A DNA stretch of 64,000 nucleotides. It comes from Aquila chrysaetos chrysaetos. Taxonomy: Eukaryota > Chordata > Aves > Accipitriformes > Accipitridae. Within the stretch, counting starts at the first letter, position 1, and each line of letters starts with the position of its first letter. Below the pieces are notes generated by a model. That model did not search any database. It saw only the letters and a list, made by a program, of their open reading frames with translations, and had not been told where the DNA came from. The stretch covers positions 29,492,363-29,556,362 of the forward strand of contig NC_044005.1 of assembly GCF_900496995.4 (NCBI RefSeq). Reading direction: 5' to 3'. This document shows, piece by piece, positions 23,401 to 35,400 of the stretch. A program made the position numbers and the translations under genes.

Positions 23401-26400
23401 AGTTGCTAAAATAGATGGAAACAGTTTAGTGGTGAGATAAAATCACGTCCATGCAGTTATTGATGACCTAGTTGCTTTGCGTCGTTGCAAAGGGGTACTG
23501 CCCTACATCTCTGAGGGAACGTTTGATAGAGATGTCTGCAAGAGGGGTGCTGCGTCCTTTTGAAGAAGAAATTCTTATCAGCCTGAGAATTTTTGTGATG
23601 TTAGTGGCCAGTAAACAGCACATTTTGTATTTGAAGAGGAAATCATGTCTCCAGTGATACTGTTCAAGCTTTCCTAATATCTTCTGTTGGAAAATTTCCT
23701 GCCAAATGTTCTGTGTACAGCATTACAGTGAATATTCCTTCTTTATGCTTCTGTTGGAGACTGCTGTTGTGCACATAACTTCATGACTGAATTTTGGGCA
23801 GAAGCAGATTAATTGTCAGTACTGGCAGTTCCTTTTATGTGCGTATTGTTGCAGAAGATTGGAAGCTACCAAACATATTGTACTAAAGAGAAATTAAATA
23901 GAATGAAAGCTCTCAAAACTCCCACATCACTGAAGAGTCTCATGAGCAGTAAAGGCAGCTGCTTTTTATTGTGTTTACCATTGTTACTTGGTAGGATCCC
24001 ACTTGATGGGTGTAGTGTAGCAAATGAATGTCTTGGAATATACAGAACATATTCTATATTGTTAAAACAGTATTTTAAAGTGTCTGTAAGTTTTGGATAC
24101 TGTAACTGGGTCTGTCAGTGCAGTGTAATCAGATGTATAGAAGTAGCTTTGTGTTTATGTTTTACAGGCAGTTCTTCACAGCTAAGATCTTTGCTAAATT
24201 ACTCCATAACGATCCTTATGGGAGGATATCTATCATGCAGTTTTTCAATTATGTCATGCGAAAAGGTTAGTTGATGCTTCTTCTGTGTTAATGAGAAGTT
24301 GTTTTATTTTCAAGGCTATTTTAAACTTTATTAATTACTTGCTGTTCTCTTCAACAGCAGTGAGATCTAGCCCTTGATTGCTAATGCTGTTTTCCTGGAG
24401 GTTACTAGGAGGTGGGAGTTCACCCTACCTCTGAAATACACCTCTCCTTTCAGCCATTGATATCTTCTGTTATATATATTGTCATTCTGATTTTATTTAT
24501 TCAGCCAGTACTGTGAAGAGCAAAACAGTAAAGTTATGTAGAGAGTGTGATCCTAACCACCGTGATTAGACTGTCTGGCAGACAGCTTTGTTTGCTGTTT
24601 TTCCTTTTACAGAGTAGTGTTATCTATGTTTTCTAACTGTGCTTGTCAAATATGTCAATATGTTCTTGTGCTTGTCGCTATAGCCCTGCCATATTTTCAG
24701 GTATTTTTTATTATAAATAAATACTTGGGCTGAAAAATGCAATTTTTTTTAATCTGTATTAGATCTTGTTTAAAAAGACGAGGGTGGCTAGCAAAAAGGA
24801 AGGTTGCCTCATTGCCTTGTCCCCTGGCTACTGGTTCTTAGGTGTTGTAGAGCCTTCAGGAGGGGACAATGGCACCTTTCCCCAGGGCAGCTCAGCTTGT
24901 TTAATTTAAAATGTTGTGGTGCAAGGGATGAGAGATGTATTGAGCAGGAAACCCAGTGAGTAGACAGGCAGACTATGCAAGAAAGGAGTAATAGGCCCAT
25001 TTGCAACAAACAGCAAACCCAAAAGTTGCAGGACAGGAGACTTGTGAAGCAGTCTGTGAAAATTGTATGCATTTCAAAAAAGCTTACGCAGATGGACACA
25101 ACAGAGGTTCTTTCAGAGCTCTTTATTTCATTTGTTTAATCCAGAAGTTTTAAGTCTTTATTCATGGTGATACGTTTTTTCTTAAAAAAAAAAGCAAAAA
25201 CAAACAAACAAACAAACAAACAAAAAACCCCAGCAACAACAAAAAAAACTCAAAAAAAAAAAAAAAAAACCCACCAAATTTAGAGACAACAAGCCTTTTG
25301 GCATGTCCCATCTCAGTCAATTTCATTTTCAGAGTCTGGCCAACATAAGGTCCCATCGTAGTGTTTGTCTGCAAGTCCCTCTTGGGTCAGTTGAATAAGG
25401 ATCCTTGTTTTTGCTAGCTTACAGCATTGGAATTGCCTAATAAAGTTAGCCCAGTAGCATATCTGTGCAGTAGCTCAGATCATTTCTATTGTCTGTTTTA
25501 CAGCGTTCTGTATGAGGGCTAAAGACCAGGCCAGATATTAAAGGAAGAAAAGACAAATACCTGTAGGAACTTTCAGTTAATACTTTAGATTAGAATTAGC
25601 GATTTCCATCTGTGTTTACTGCTAAGTGTCCTTCAGTGTGGCACTGAAGGGAGAGGAAAGTAACATGATGAAGGAGTTACTCTGCAGCTGCTTGAGCTTA
25701 TCCAAGTTGGGGCAGTGTGGTCCCACATTTCACCTTGTTTTGATGAAGCTCATGCAGCGGAGCAGTCAGCTTCCAGAGTGGTGCTGCAGCAGGGGAGAGG
25801 CGATAGCGCCCTGATCTTAAAACATCTTAAACTGCTGTGCCTCGGGTGTGTGATGGTATTCTCTAACCAGCTGAACTCATTAATGAGCTTTTGGGGTTTT
25901 TCTTTGTTAAAGTTTTAGGAATAGCTGCATGTAATCACATACTCGTGCTGAACTGTAGCATTTTGTCTTTCTGCTTCCTACCTCCAGCTGGAGGATTTCC
26001 TACGCTCCATGGATTACAGCCTTTCTTCCTCTTTCTTAATGATCTACACAGTCCTTTGGGGAGAGGAAGAGAGAATGGTGAACTTAATAACTGAATAATG
26101 GTGAAGCATTTCCCAAAGCACTATCTGCCTCCAGTAACGCTCCCCCTTCAGGAGAAAAGGTGGTGGAGTCTGTTGGCTTTGTCCAGACAACTCAAGCCTA
26201 GTAAAAGTGTCTTGAATCACTTCAGGGTGTATGAGGCACTTACCTTTAAACTTCAGCCAGCAAAAAAACAGCTTCACCATGTAACCTCTGTCATCTCTGA
26301 TACTTGGTCCACCTTGACACTTAGCTTGAAGAGATGAATGTTGGTATAAGCATAGCTCATATTTCATAAGAGGAAGTTTTAAACTGTTTCTTCATAAAAT

Positions 26401-29400
26401 GGAAGTTAAATTTAACATGGAGTGTGTGAATAATAGTTTCCATGCCTAATCTGTACTCCATCTCTGTTACTGTGCTTTAACAATGGCCTCAAGCAAGTTG
26501 TCCTGTAGATTGTCTGATTAATGCACCTTCTCATTGCAAAAATAGATGCTTGTGCTATTCTGATTCTCCTGTCGTAACTCAGAAGCGAGGGCAGGACCTT
26601 TGGCTGTAGCTGCAGCGTCTTGTACTGCCCAAGGGTCTGTAGCGATCTGACCAGCAATCTGTATACAACATTGTACAGCTGTTTTTAATGCAGTGAAAAT
26701 GTGCTGCTACACATATCTCTAGGTCAGCAAGACAGAATGAATCCATGTGATTCCATGTACCAGATAAAATGTGGTGTCTGCTCAGCTGTTTCTCACATCT
26801 AGTTATTATAAGGTAGTCTTGGCCACAGCGTACGATACATCGCTAGTGACTCTTACCAACTTAGAGACTGTAACAGCATTTCTAAGCAGGGCTGGTACAT
26901 ATCGTGGCTTTGCTTAAATCTCAGAAAAGTGTAAAACAGAGAGAGGCACTTAACATCCAACAGTGCCTTGTGGCCTTTGGAATAACTTGAAATTTTGGTG
27001 AGGCCTCCAAAACCCCCTGGGTTTCTTGCATTGTAATTCTGTTTTCTGTTTTACAGTATGGCTTCATCAGACAAGAATAGGCCTCAGTTTATATGACGTG
27101 GCAGGACAGGGCTACCTCAGAGAATCAGTAAGTAAATTCTTGATTAACTTAATGTCTGTCTTTACTCAAATGATAGAGCATCAGAAAGGCTCCAATTTTC
27201 TTCCAGCCTTATCTCATAAAAGCTTGTATCAAAATCTAGATTGGGGGGGGGCACATTTGTTTGGATAAATAACAATCTCTATATTGTAGAGATTTGGTGG
27301 TGAGAGTGCTGCTAGCATTTTTAACATATGGGTAATTCTCTGAAAAAGAGATCGTAGGTATCAAGGTTTCATGTCATTAGCGCTTTACTAGATTTAGTAG
27401 GATATAGTAAAAATCACAAAAAAGGATGGCTAGAGTGGGTCTCAAGAATTATTCTCCTGTTCTCACAGGAGTTAATAGTATAAATAAGAAGGTTCTAGTT
27501 ACCACTCTACTCAAAAAAGATCTATTAAATCATATTTAGCAATAGGATAATCCAATTAGGAGGTTTGCATTGGTATTTGAAAAAGGTACAGTTGAATGCA
27601 TTTATACTTACATGTAAATATAATCTACTTTAACATTCTGCTTTATTTGTAGACCGTTTCAGTCATGGCATCGCATGTGTATGTAAATGACCTAGGTTTT
27701 CTTGCACAGAGACAGCAGCTTTTTTGCCTGCTTTCATGTTCTTTCCTGTGTTGTTGCAGGATTGTATTTTTATCAAAATATACTTGAAAGCCAGAGTGAG
27801 ATGTAGCAAACGTGCAACAATAGTAGTGTTTAAAGCTTGTTTTCTTTTCTTTCCTAATTCTGCAGGATTTAGAAAACTATATTTTGGAACTCATCCCTAC
27901 TTTGCCACAACTGGATGGTTTAGAAAAATCTTTTTACTCCTTCTATGTCTGCACAGCAGTTAGAAAGTTTTTCTTCTTTCTGGATCCTCTCAGAACAGGT
28001 ACGTCCATGTTTTCAAAATTCTAAATATGTGGGAGTTATTTTCACTTTTAGAATGTTTACACTGAAGCTACTTGTATTTTCAAAGTAATATGTAGTTGTC
28101 TTTGTAGGCTTTTGTTCAGCAATCTTGTATTTGAAGATTAATCTCTACTGAAGACTGTGAGTCTTTATGTGGGTCTAATAATCTACAGCTAATGAATTCC
28201 TATGAGATACCCGTCAGTTGTGGTACTATAGGGTTATCTCACAGAAACTGACAAATAAGATCCTGTTTCATCATAATGCATCATTAGCAGTAGCTAATTT
28301 TATAAGCGTTTAGGGTGAATAGAAAACACAGCAGCTAATGACAGAACTGCTTGGCAAGACAGTCACAGAACTGTGGAAATGCTCAAGCATGCTTACTGCA
28401 ATGTGCTTCTCCTGTGATTAAATTTGTGTGCACCATGTAAACTCATTAGAAAAGGTTTGCAGTTATGGCTGCTAATTCTTATTACAGATGTAGCTCCCTC
28501 AGACAACAGTTTGCTTTTTTTGTATGGCCTTGATTTAAGTCACAAACTGCATGTGTTTTCAAGATCTAGCTGTGCCACTCAAAGATGTCAGAGTTGTGTG
28601 GGCAGTAGCCTTTGGCAGGGGTAATTATAAACAGGTAGGGAGGGTGTGTGTGAAGTTACAATGCCATTATTTTGCACAGCTGCTTGTGCAGTGTCTGTGC
28701 ACCAGCCAAAGCTACACCAGCAGAAGTGCATTCTGCCACCTTAGCTTTGTGTCACATCTGTAGTGTCTGAAGATGTAAAAATACCACATCACTTAAGAGA
28801 CTCTGTTATTCCAACAAATGTTTTAAGCATGGTTTCTTTGCATTTTTTATTTTATGTATTGAGTTGATGTTGAACACTTGCATTATTTTCTTATCTAGTT
28901 TTCTGGCTTTTAAGGCTTCAGGATAATTCCTCTTCTGCCAATATCAAGGTAGTTTTATTCAGTCATTTAAAAGCTATTTTTATTTTATCTATTAAATTAC
29001 AGCCTTATCCTTGATGTTAGAAGTTGGGTGTGTTTGGCTTCGTTTTTTTTAAGAAGGCATTTTTTTTTCTGCTCGGAACACTTCTTTCTTAAGTAGAATC
29101 ACCTAAATGAGAACAGTAAAATGGATATGTTGTCTGGGCAACTGTTAAAATGTTTCCTTTTCTTGCTGCAGGGAAGATAAAGATACAGGATATTTTAGCT
29201 TGCAGCTTCCTGGATGACTTACTGGAGGTAAAGATCTCTTAGCATATACTATTGTACTTTAATTTACTCTTTCTGAATTCTAACTTTATTTTTCACTTAG
29301 TTAAGGGATGAAGAACTTTCTAAAGAAAGTCAGGAAACAAATTGGTTTTCTGCTCCTTCTGCCTTGAGAGTTTATGGTAGGTTCCTTTATACGTGAATGC

Positions 29401-32400
29401 TTTTTTTTTTTTTTCTTCCCCCCTTTTTTTTGCCTCCTCTCTGCCTCCTATGACTTAGTTACATTCTTAGTGTTATTTTTCCTCTGGTTCTGTCTCACTA
29501 AATCCTCCTGATAACTTGTCTTTTCAACTCCTGTAGCCATCCTTTCAGTGTATCTTCCTGACTTTCTTTATAGTTTCAGTTCTCCACTGTTGCTCTTTAC
29601 AACAGTTTTATTCTCTGTCATTTTTGTGCTTATTGCACAGGGTACAAGATTCCTCTGTAACCTTTTCTTTTGACTGTTCTATTCATGCTTTTGCATCACT
29701 TTTAGCTCTTTTTTCATGCTTACAGCAGATCTGTTTAAAAGAATATGTTCTTAGCCTTTTGCTCCTTTCTCTGTATACACAGTCTTTACTTTTTGAGCCA
29801 TTACCTTAGAGTAGAACTATTAACACCTCGTTATGGGAATCCCGCTTCCCCTCTCCCCACGTTCTGTGCTCATTTATGACGCTCTTTGAATATTATTGTG
29901 GATCTAGCATCTTCCTACTTAACTGCATTAACTTTATGATGAAAATTAAATGTTAAAGAAGTGTTAGATTTTTTCTCTATTGAAACAGTTCTTTGCTGAC
30001 ATAGGTATATTATGTTTTGCCCTCTATATCTTCTCCCTAGGCCAGTACTTAAACCTTGATAAAGATCACAATGGCATGCTTAGCAAAGAAGAACTGTCCC
30101 GGTATGGAACAGGGACTCTCACCAACATATTTTTGGATCGTGTCTTTCAGGAATGCTTAACTTATGATGGTGAAATGGTAAGTGCATATTTTCACTTCAT
30201 TCACAATATAAAAGCTTTGGCTTATTGAGATGGGAAATGTGTCATAATCAGTATCTTTGAAATAAAAAGTAGCTTGAGGTAAAGTAACCTTTGTTTATTA
30301 TTGTGCACACAAATGACCATGCAGTAGATTAGAAAATTAATTTTCTTAACAGCAAGGTGATCACAGCGTGGCTTAAAGACAAGTTGCTTGTTTTGAAAAA
30401 CAGAGGTGATACAAAATCCAGACAGCCTAGGATAAAGCTTCTCATAGATTCAGTAACATAAAGTGCATGTTGAAAAAATGTATAGATGTAGCAACGGTTT
30501 TTAGTTACATGTAATTCTTTAAAGAGAGCAAAAGACGAGTGGCACACTTGAGACTAGTGCAAGTCAGCTAACCTGTCCACTTCTTCATGAAGACAACAGT
30601 GGGTTTTTTTGTAAGCTTTCCATAGCTGTGAAAAAATTGGAAGTCTAACTAAGTTAGAGTTAAAATAAAACCTTTTATCTATATTTATTTTGAAAGCTTT
30701 ACTTAATGTATTGCTACTCTTGTTGTCTGCATTCAGATGACTAAACTCTGAAAGTGATAAATTACAAATTCACTTTATGGTCCTTCTGTCACGTTAGCAG
30801 TTTTTTGTAGAATCCCAGAATCACTGAGGTGGTGAGGGATACTCTTCGTTGCCCCTTGCTGGGCTTGCTGCAGTAAGTCCGTCTCTCTCTTGTGCGGGGG
30901 AGACCAGAGCAGGACCCAGTGCTCAGATGGCGTCTAACCCAGTGCTCAGATGGGGTCTAAGCAGTGCTGAGTAGAGAAGGATCACCTTCCTTGACTTGCC
31001 AGCAAAGCTCTTGCTATTGCAGCTCAGGATGCTGTCAGCAGCCTTTGCTGCAAGGGCATGTTGCTGGTGCGTGTTCAAATTTGTTGCCCATCAGAACTCC
31101 CAGGTTCATCTGTGCAAAGCTGCTTTCTGACAAGTCAGCCCCCAGCATGTCTGATGCATGGGGTTCTTCCTCCCCAAATGCAGGATTTTGCATTCCCTTT
31201 GTTGAACTTGATGAGCATCCTGTCAGCCCATTTTTCCAGGCTGTCAAGCTCCCTCTGAACAGCAGCACAACTCTGGTGTTTAAGGTAGATAGGGTTATTA
31301 TATACATAGGACTGAAGGATTTCTGTCCTTGTCACAACTGTATCTTGATCGGGAAACCAAGAATCAGTACTAGTGAAAAAGAAAAGTGTGGTACATGTTT
31401 GTGGTGTCCACTAATGCTTCTACCACATGATTTGCCAAACTACCTACTCTGGTCCAAAGATTATATACTTTAATTGGCCATATAGTTCACTGTTTGGTAA
31501 TGGTAGGCTTACTGCCACTGGACATTTAATTTGTGGTAATGAAAACGTTTTATATGGTTTTTCTTCACTAGCTGGGTATGTTCAGCAGTCTAAAGATGTA
31601 TTAAACATTGTTTTAAAGTATATATAGCATGTTTAACTTGGATTTATGCTTGGAATCCTATTTTACCTCTAAAATGGCAGGATTTCCTATCAGCAGCAGT
31701 CACTAAAAACTAACTTTTCTGTTCATGTTGGTGGTAGCCGCCATTTTCTATTTCATGTTGTCTTTTTCAGAAAATAGACTGATCCCCTACAATGAAATAG
31801 CTCCCAATTATAAAGTTCCTGCTTGCAAAATCAATTTAGAAAGACGACTGTAATAAACATGATTGTATCTACTTTTAGGACTATAAAACCTACCTGGACT
31901 TTGTGCTTGCATTAGAAAACAGAAAGGAGCCTGCAGCTCTGCAATACATTTTCAAACTGCTTGATATAGAGAACAAAGGATACCTGAATGTCTTTTCCCT
32001 TAATTATTTCTTTAGGGTAAGTCTCTTTATACAGGTAGGCCATTTTCTGTGTTTATAGTGTTATAGCCTCTGTGCTTCTGCATGCAGATCTGCAGGGAAT
32101 CACTTTAAATTACTAATACCCACTGGGAGGCTAGTAACTACTTGTAAGAAGATTTAAAATATTAAAAAAAATATTCCAAAACTTGGAAAGAATTCAAAAG
32201 GTATTTTCAACATTTTATCTGCAGTTGAAATTAACTGTTTTGATTTCGTTTAGGAAAAATATTTTCTGTTTTGTTTTGGTTTTTTTTTTTATTTAAATTG
32301 TCCTAAAATTGCCTAATGATTACCTATTAAAATCTCTTTTGATGGTTCTAATTGGTTATTGCCCACGATTTTAATTTCCACTGTAATCCTAAAAATCAGT

Positions 32401-35400
32401 AGAAGAAATGAAAATAATGAAATGCAGTGATGGGCCTGTACAGATACAGGATTTTTCATTCAGTGTATTGATTGCAAAAAGCTTCTTGCATTTTTCATAT
32501 TACACATTTTCATGTGTTCTCCCAGAAGAGATTTAAAATAAGCCTAAATTTTTTTTTTTTTAGTTGCTGTTAATTTTAACCCAGGACTTACAAAGTCTTC
32601 CTCCAAATTGTGGTTTGTGTGTGAGTGGTTTTTTTGTTTTTCTTCTGGCTTGTGGTGGTTTTGGTTTTGGGGCAGGGTGGATGTTTTGTTGTTTTGTCTC
32701 TCTTTTTAATAGATACCTGAGGTGTCTTGGGAAGGGGAATGTCATGTAGTAAAATAGTATTTTTGCTGTGAATGGTTTAGGCTGAGTTATGAGTGTGATT
32801 TTTTTTTCTTTTTTTTTTTTTTTTTTTCTTTCATGTACAAGATCTCTTCAGTGGTACCTATTCAGACACAGGGACAAGCACTTCAATTTTCTTCATGGGG
32901 ATCTTTGTATTATAACTGTAAAACTAAACGATGTCATTGTTCTTAGCCATATGCTCAAAGTATGATGAACAAGGTACATCATTCAGCTCATTAAGTAAAG
33001 CATTCAGGCCTGCTCAAGACATAATCTTATATCCACATTATTTCTGTATTGTTGTAAGTCTCCAGCTGAACATGAACTTTGACAGTAACTACAACCGTAT
33101 CATTTTGTAAAAATAAGGCTTCTTATCTGGAAGACCTTTTCTAATAATTTAGGGTGGAATGGACCTTTGGGGGTCACCTGCTCCCACCACCTGCTCGGGG
33201 CAGGGCCAGTTTCACGGTTAGGTCGAGTTGCTCAGGGCCTTACGCAAAACTTGCCTGGACATCTCCAAGGAGGGAGACTCTACAGCCTCTTTGGGCAATG
33301 TGTTCTGGTGTCTGACTACCCTTACTGAGAAGACTTTTCTCCCCTCATCCTTTGTCCCATCTTTGTCTAGTTGGAATCCCTTTCGCTGCAGCTGGTGTCC
33401 GCTGCCTATTACCCTTTCACTGTGTGTCTCCAAGAAGAGTCTTGCTGTGTTATCTCTAACCACCTGCTAGGTAGTTGAAGAGAGTAATTAGACTTCTCCC
33501 ACCACCTCAGCCTTCTGTTCTCCAGGTGAATTAATCTCAAGCCTCTCCTCTCAGCTGTGCTGTGCTTTAGGCCCCCAAGCATCCTGATAGCCCTCCAGTG
33601 GGTTCCCACTGATTTGTCGGTGTCTCATAAAGGGGACCCCAAAGCTGTGAGGCTGCATCTGGAGTACTGTGTCCAAATGTTGAGTCAGGAGGAATAATCA
33701 CCTCCCCGAACCTGCTAGCTATGCTTGTGCAGCCCAGTATTTATCTGCCTTCATCCCTACAAGGGCACCCTGCAGATTCTTGTTCACCTTCTTGTGCACT
33801 GAGACCTCCAGCACCTCTCCTGCCAGGCTGCTTCTAGCCAGCTGGCCCCTAGAGCATACTGCTACATAGGGTTATTCTGCTGCAGGTGCAGGCAGGACTT
33901 TTGCGTGTGCCTTTTGAACTTCATCATGAACTTTGTTTAGTAGTTGTAGCTGTGTTGTATGCTTGATGGGCAGCTGTTGGGCCAGGACTTGGCAATACTA
34001 AGGATCCTAGAGAAACTAAGCAATGACTTGTCTTCCCTCCCTGCTTTTACAGCTCACAATTCCCACCACTTTCCCCACTTCTGTTCACTTGGCAGTAGGA
34101 TTCAGGGAGGCCAGGGGCCGTATCAACTGTCTCCGACTCTAATAAAGGGTGTTAATTTACAGTTTTATATTTTACAAAAACACAAATTTTAGTGTTGTCA
34201 TAGTACATAAGTGATCTAATATGACAGCAGTTTAACAAGGTAATTCTGCATAAGCTGCTGTGGCATAGCTATTTTTATGCATGTCTCCAGTTACATATTT
34301 ACTCTATGGTTTAGTTACTGAAAAGATTCCTCGGCTACAGCAGATGCTTGATCATACTCTAAAATGTCTCCCTCCTTTAAACTTTTGGAAATGGAATGTT
34401 CTAAGTTTTCCTTGAAATCAGAACAGTTCCTTTTGACTCTCTGAATAACTGCTTTTCTGCTAGCGTAAGCGTGGGTAGGTCTGCACCTACAGAGGCTATG
34501 CTGATACAGCTGTGCTGACAAGGCTATGCAGCTTGTGTTAGTGAAACAAACGGTTTCGTTCGTAGTTGTTATCTGCAGGCAGAGGTTTGGTGATGCAGCT
34601 ATTTAAATAGTACCACATTAAAAGAACTAACAGTAGGGAATACTATTTGGCTCAAAATGAGAAATGCCCACTTAACAGCCTGAACTGGGAGAACTCTTCC
34701 ATGCATAGACAGATGCTCAAATAGACAAATACATTGTCTTCCTCACATTATTATTTAATCAACCAGAATACAGGTTCCATTTTCAAAGTAGTTGGAAGTG
34801 TGAGTAGCCACACTGCTTTGTCTGTCTGATGGTTGGTCTTTTCCCTTCTCTCTTTCCCTAATCTGTATTTCACATTTTGTCAGAAAACTGAACCTTTTGG
34901 TTTGAGTGTATTACTATCTTAAGTTTTGAGTGTTGAGTGATAGTATTCAAGTGTCTGCATATCCCATTTGCAGAGCGTTCAAACACTGGTCATAATGAAA
35001 ATTGGATTCTTCCTATATTGACTAAGAACTGTGAACCTAGAGATGCGTATCACAGATTATGCCTTAACTCAGCCCTGCCTCACTTGTGGAAGAGAAATGA
35101 TTGCAAGCTGTACCATGAATGCTTTGTTACAGGGTAATACAGCTTAAAATGCAGAAGCATTAAAAAGTTTCATACAGTGTCAGTGTAACACTGCACTACC
35201 TATTCCTAACTTTTCTTTTTTTTCTAGGCTATTCAGGAACAAATGAAAATCCATGGACAAGAACCAGTTTCTTTTCAGGATGTCAAGGTTAGTTTTACTG
35301 AATAGAGTACTACATGAAATACTTGAATGAGCATTTCATAATTTACTTGTATCGTAGTTTCTAGGTTGTATATTTACTTGCAGAATAGTAGATGTGATCT

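Larger units (their letters stand above)
21356..27056 (+). other. PPP2R3C: PPP2R3C introns 2 to 5
   Basis: The introns lie at 21356-22518, 22624-23225, 23339-24167 and 24266-27056. They hold a (GA)n(TG)n run at 23006-23036 and a long A-rich (CAAA)n block at 25184-25274. I see no further gene. The 153-codon frame at 23813-24274 is only exon 5 read together with its upstream intron in another frame. Confidence 0.75.
27128..30040 (+). other. PPP2R3C: PPP2R3C introns 6 to 9
   Basis: The introns lie at 27128-27865, 27999-29171, 29228-29300 and 29377-30040. They are AT-rich, with T runs near 29400-29430, and nothing else is recognisable. Confidence 0.75.
32017..35227 (+). other. PPP2R3C: PPP2R3C intron 11
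   Basis: A 3.2-kb intron, the longest in the gene. It holds a T-rich run at 32799-32830 and a second CR1 fragment at about 33149-33945. Confidence 0.8.

Noticed and set aside
23813..24274. 153-codon plus-strand frame
   Set aside because: Its end overlaps PPP2R3C exon 5 in a different frame, and the rest is intron. The exon frame QFFTAKIF is the real one.
30964..31473. A 169-codon plus-strand frame and overlapping minus-strand frames
   Set aside because: They run through a decayed CR1 fragment and its flank; the translation shows no CR1 protein domain in the correct frame.
33218..33609. Overlapping 66- to 81-codon frames on both strands
   Set aside because: They are inside the second CR1 fragment.
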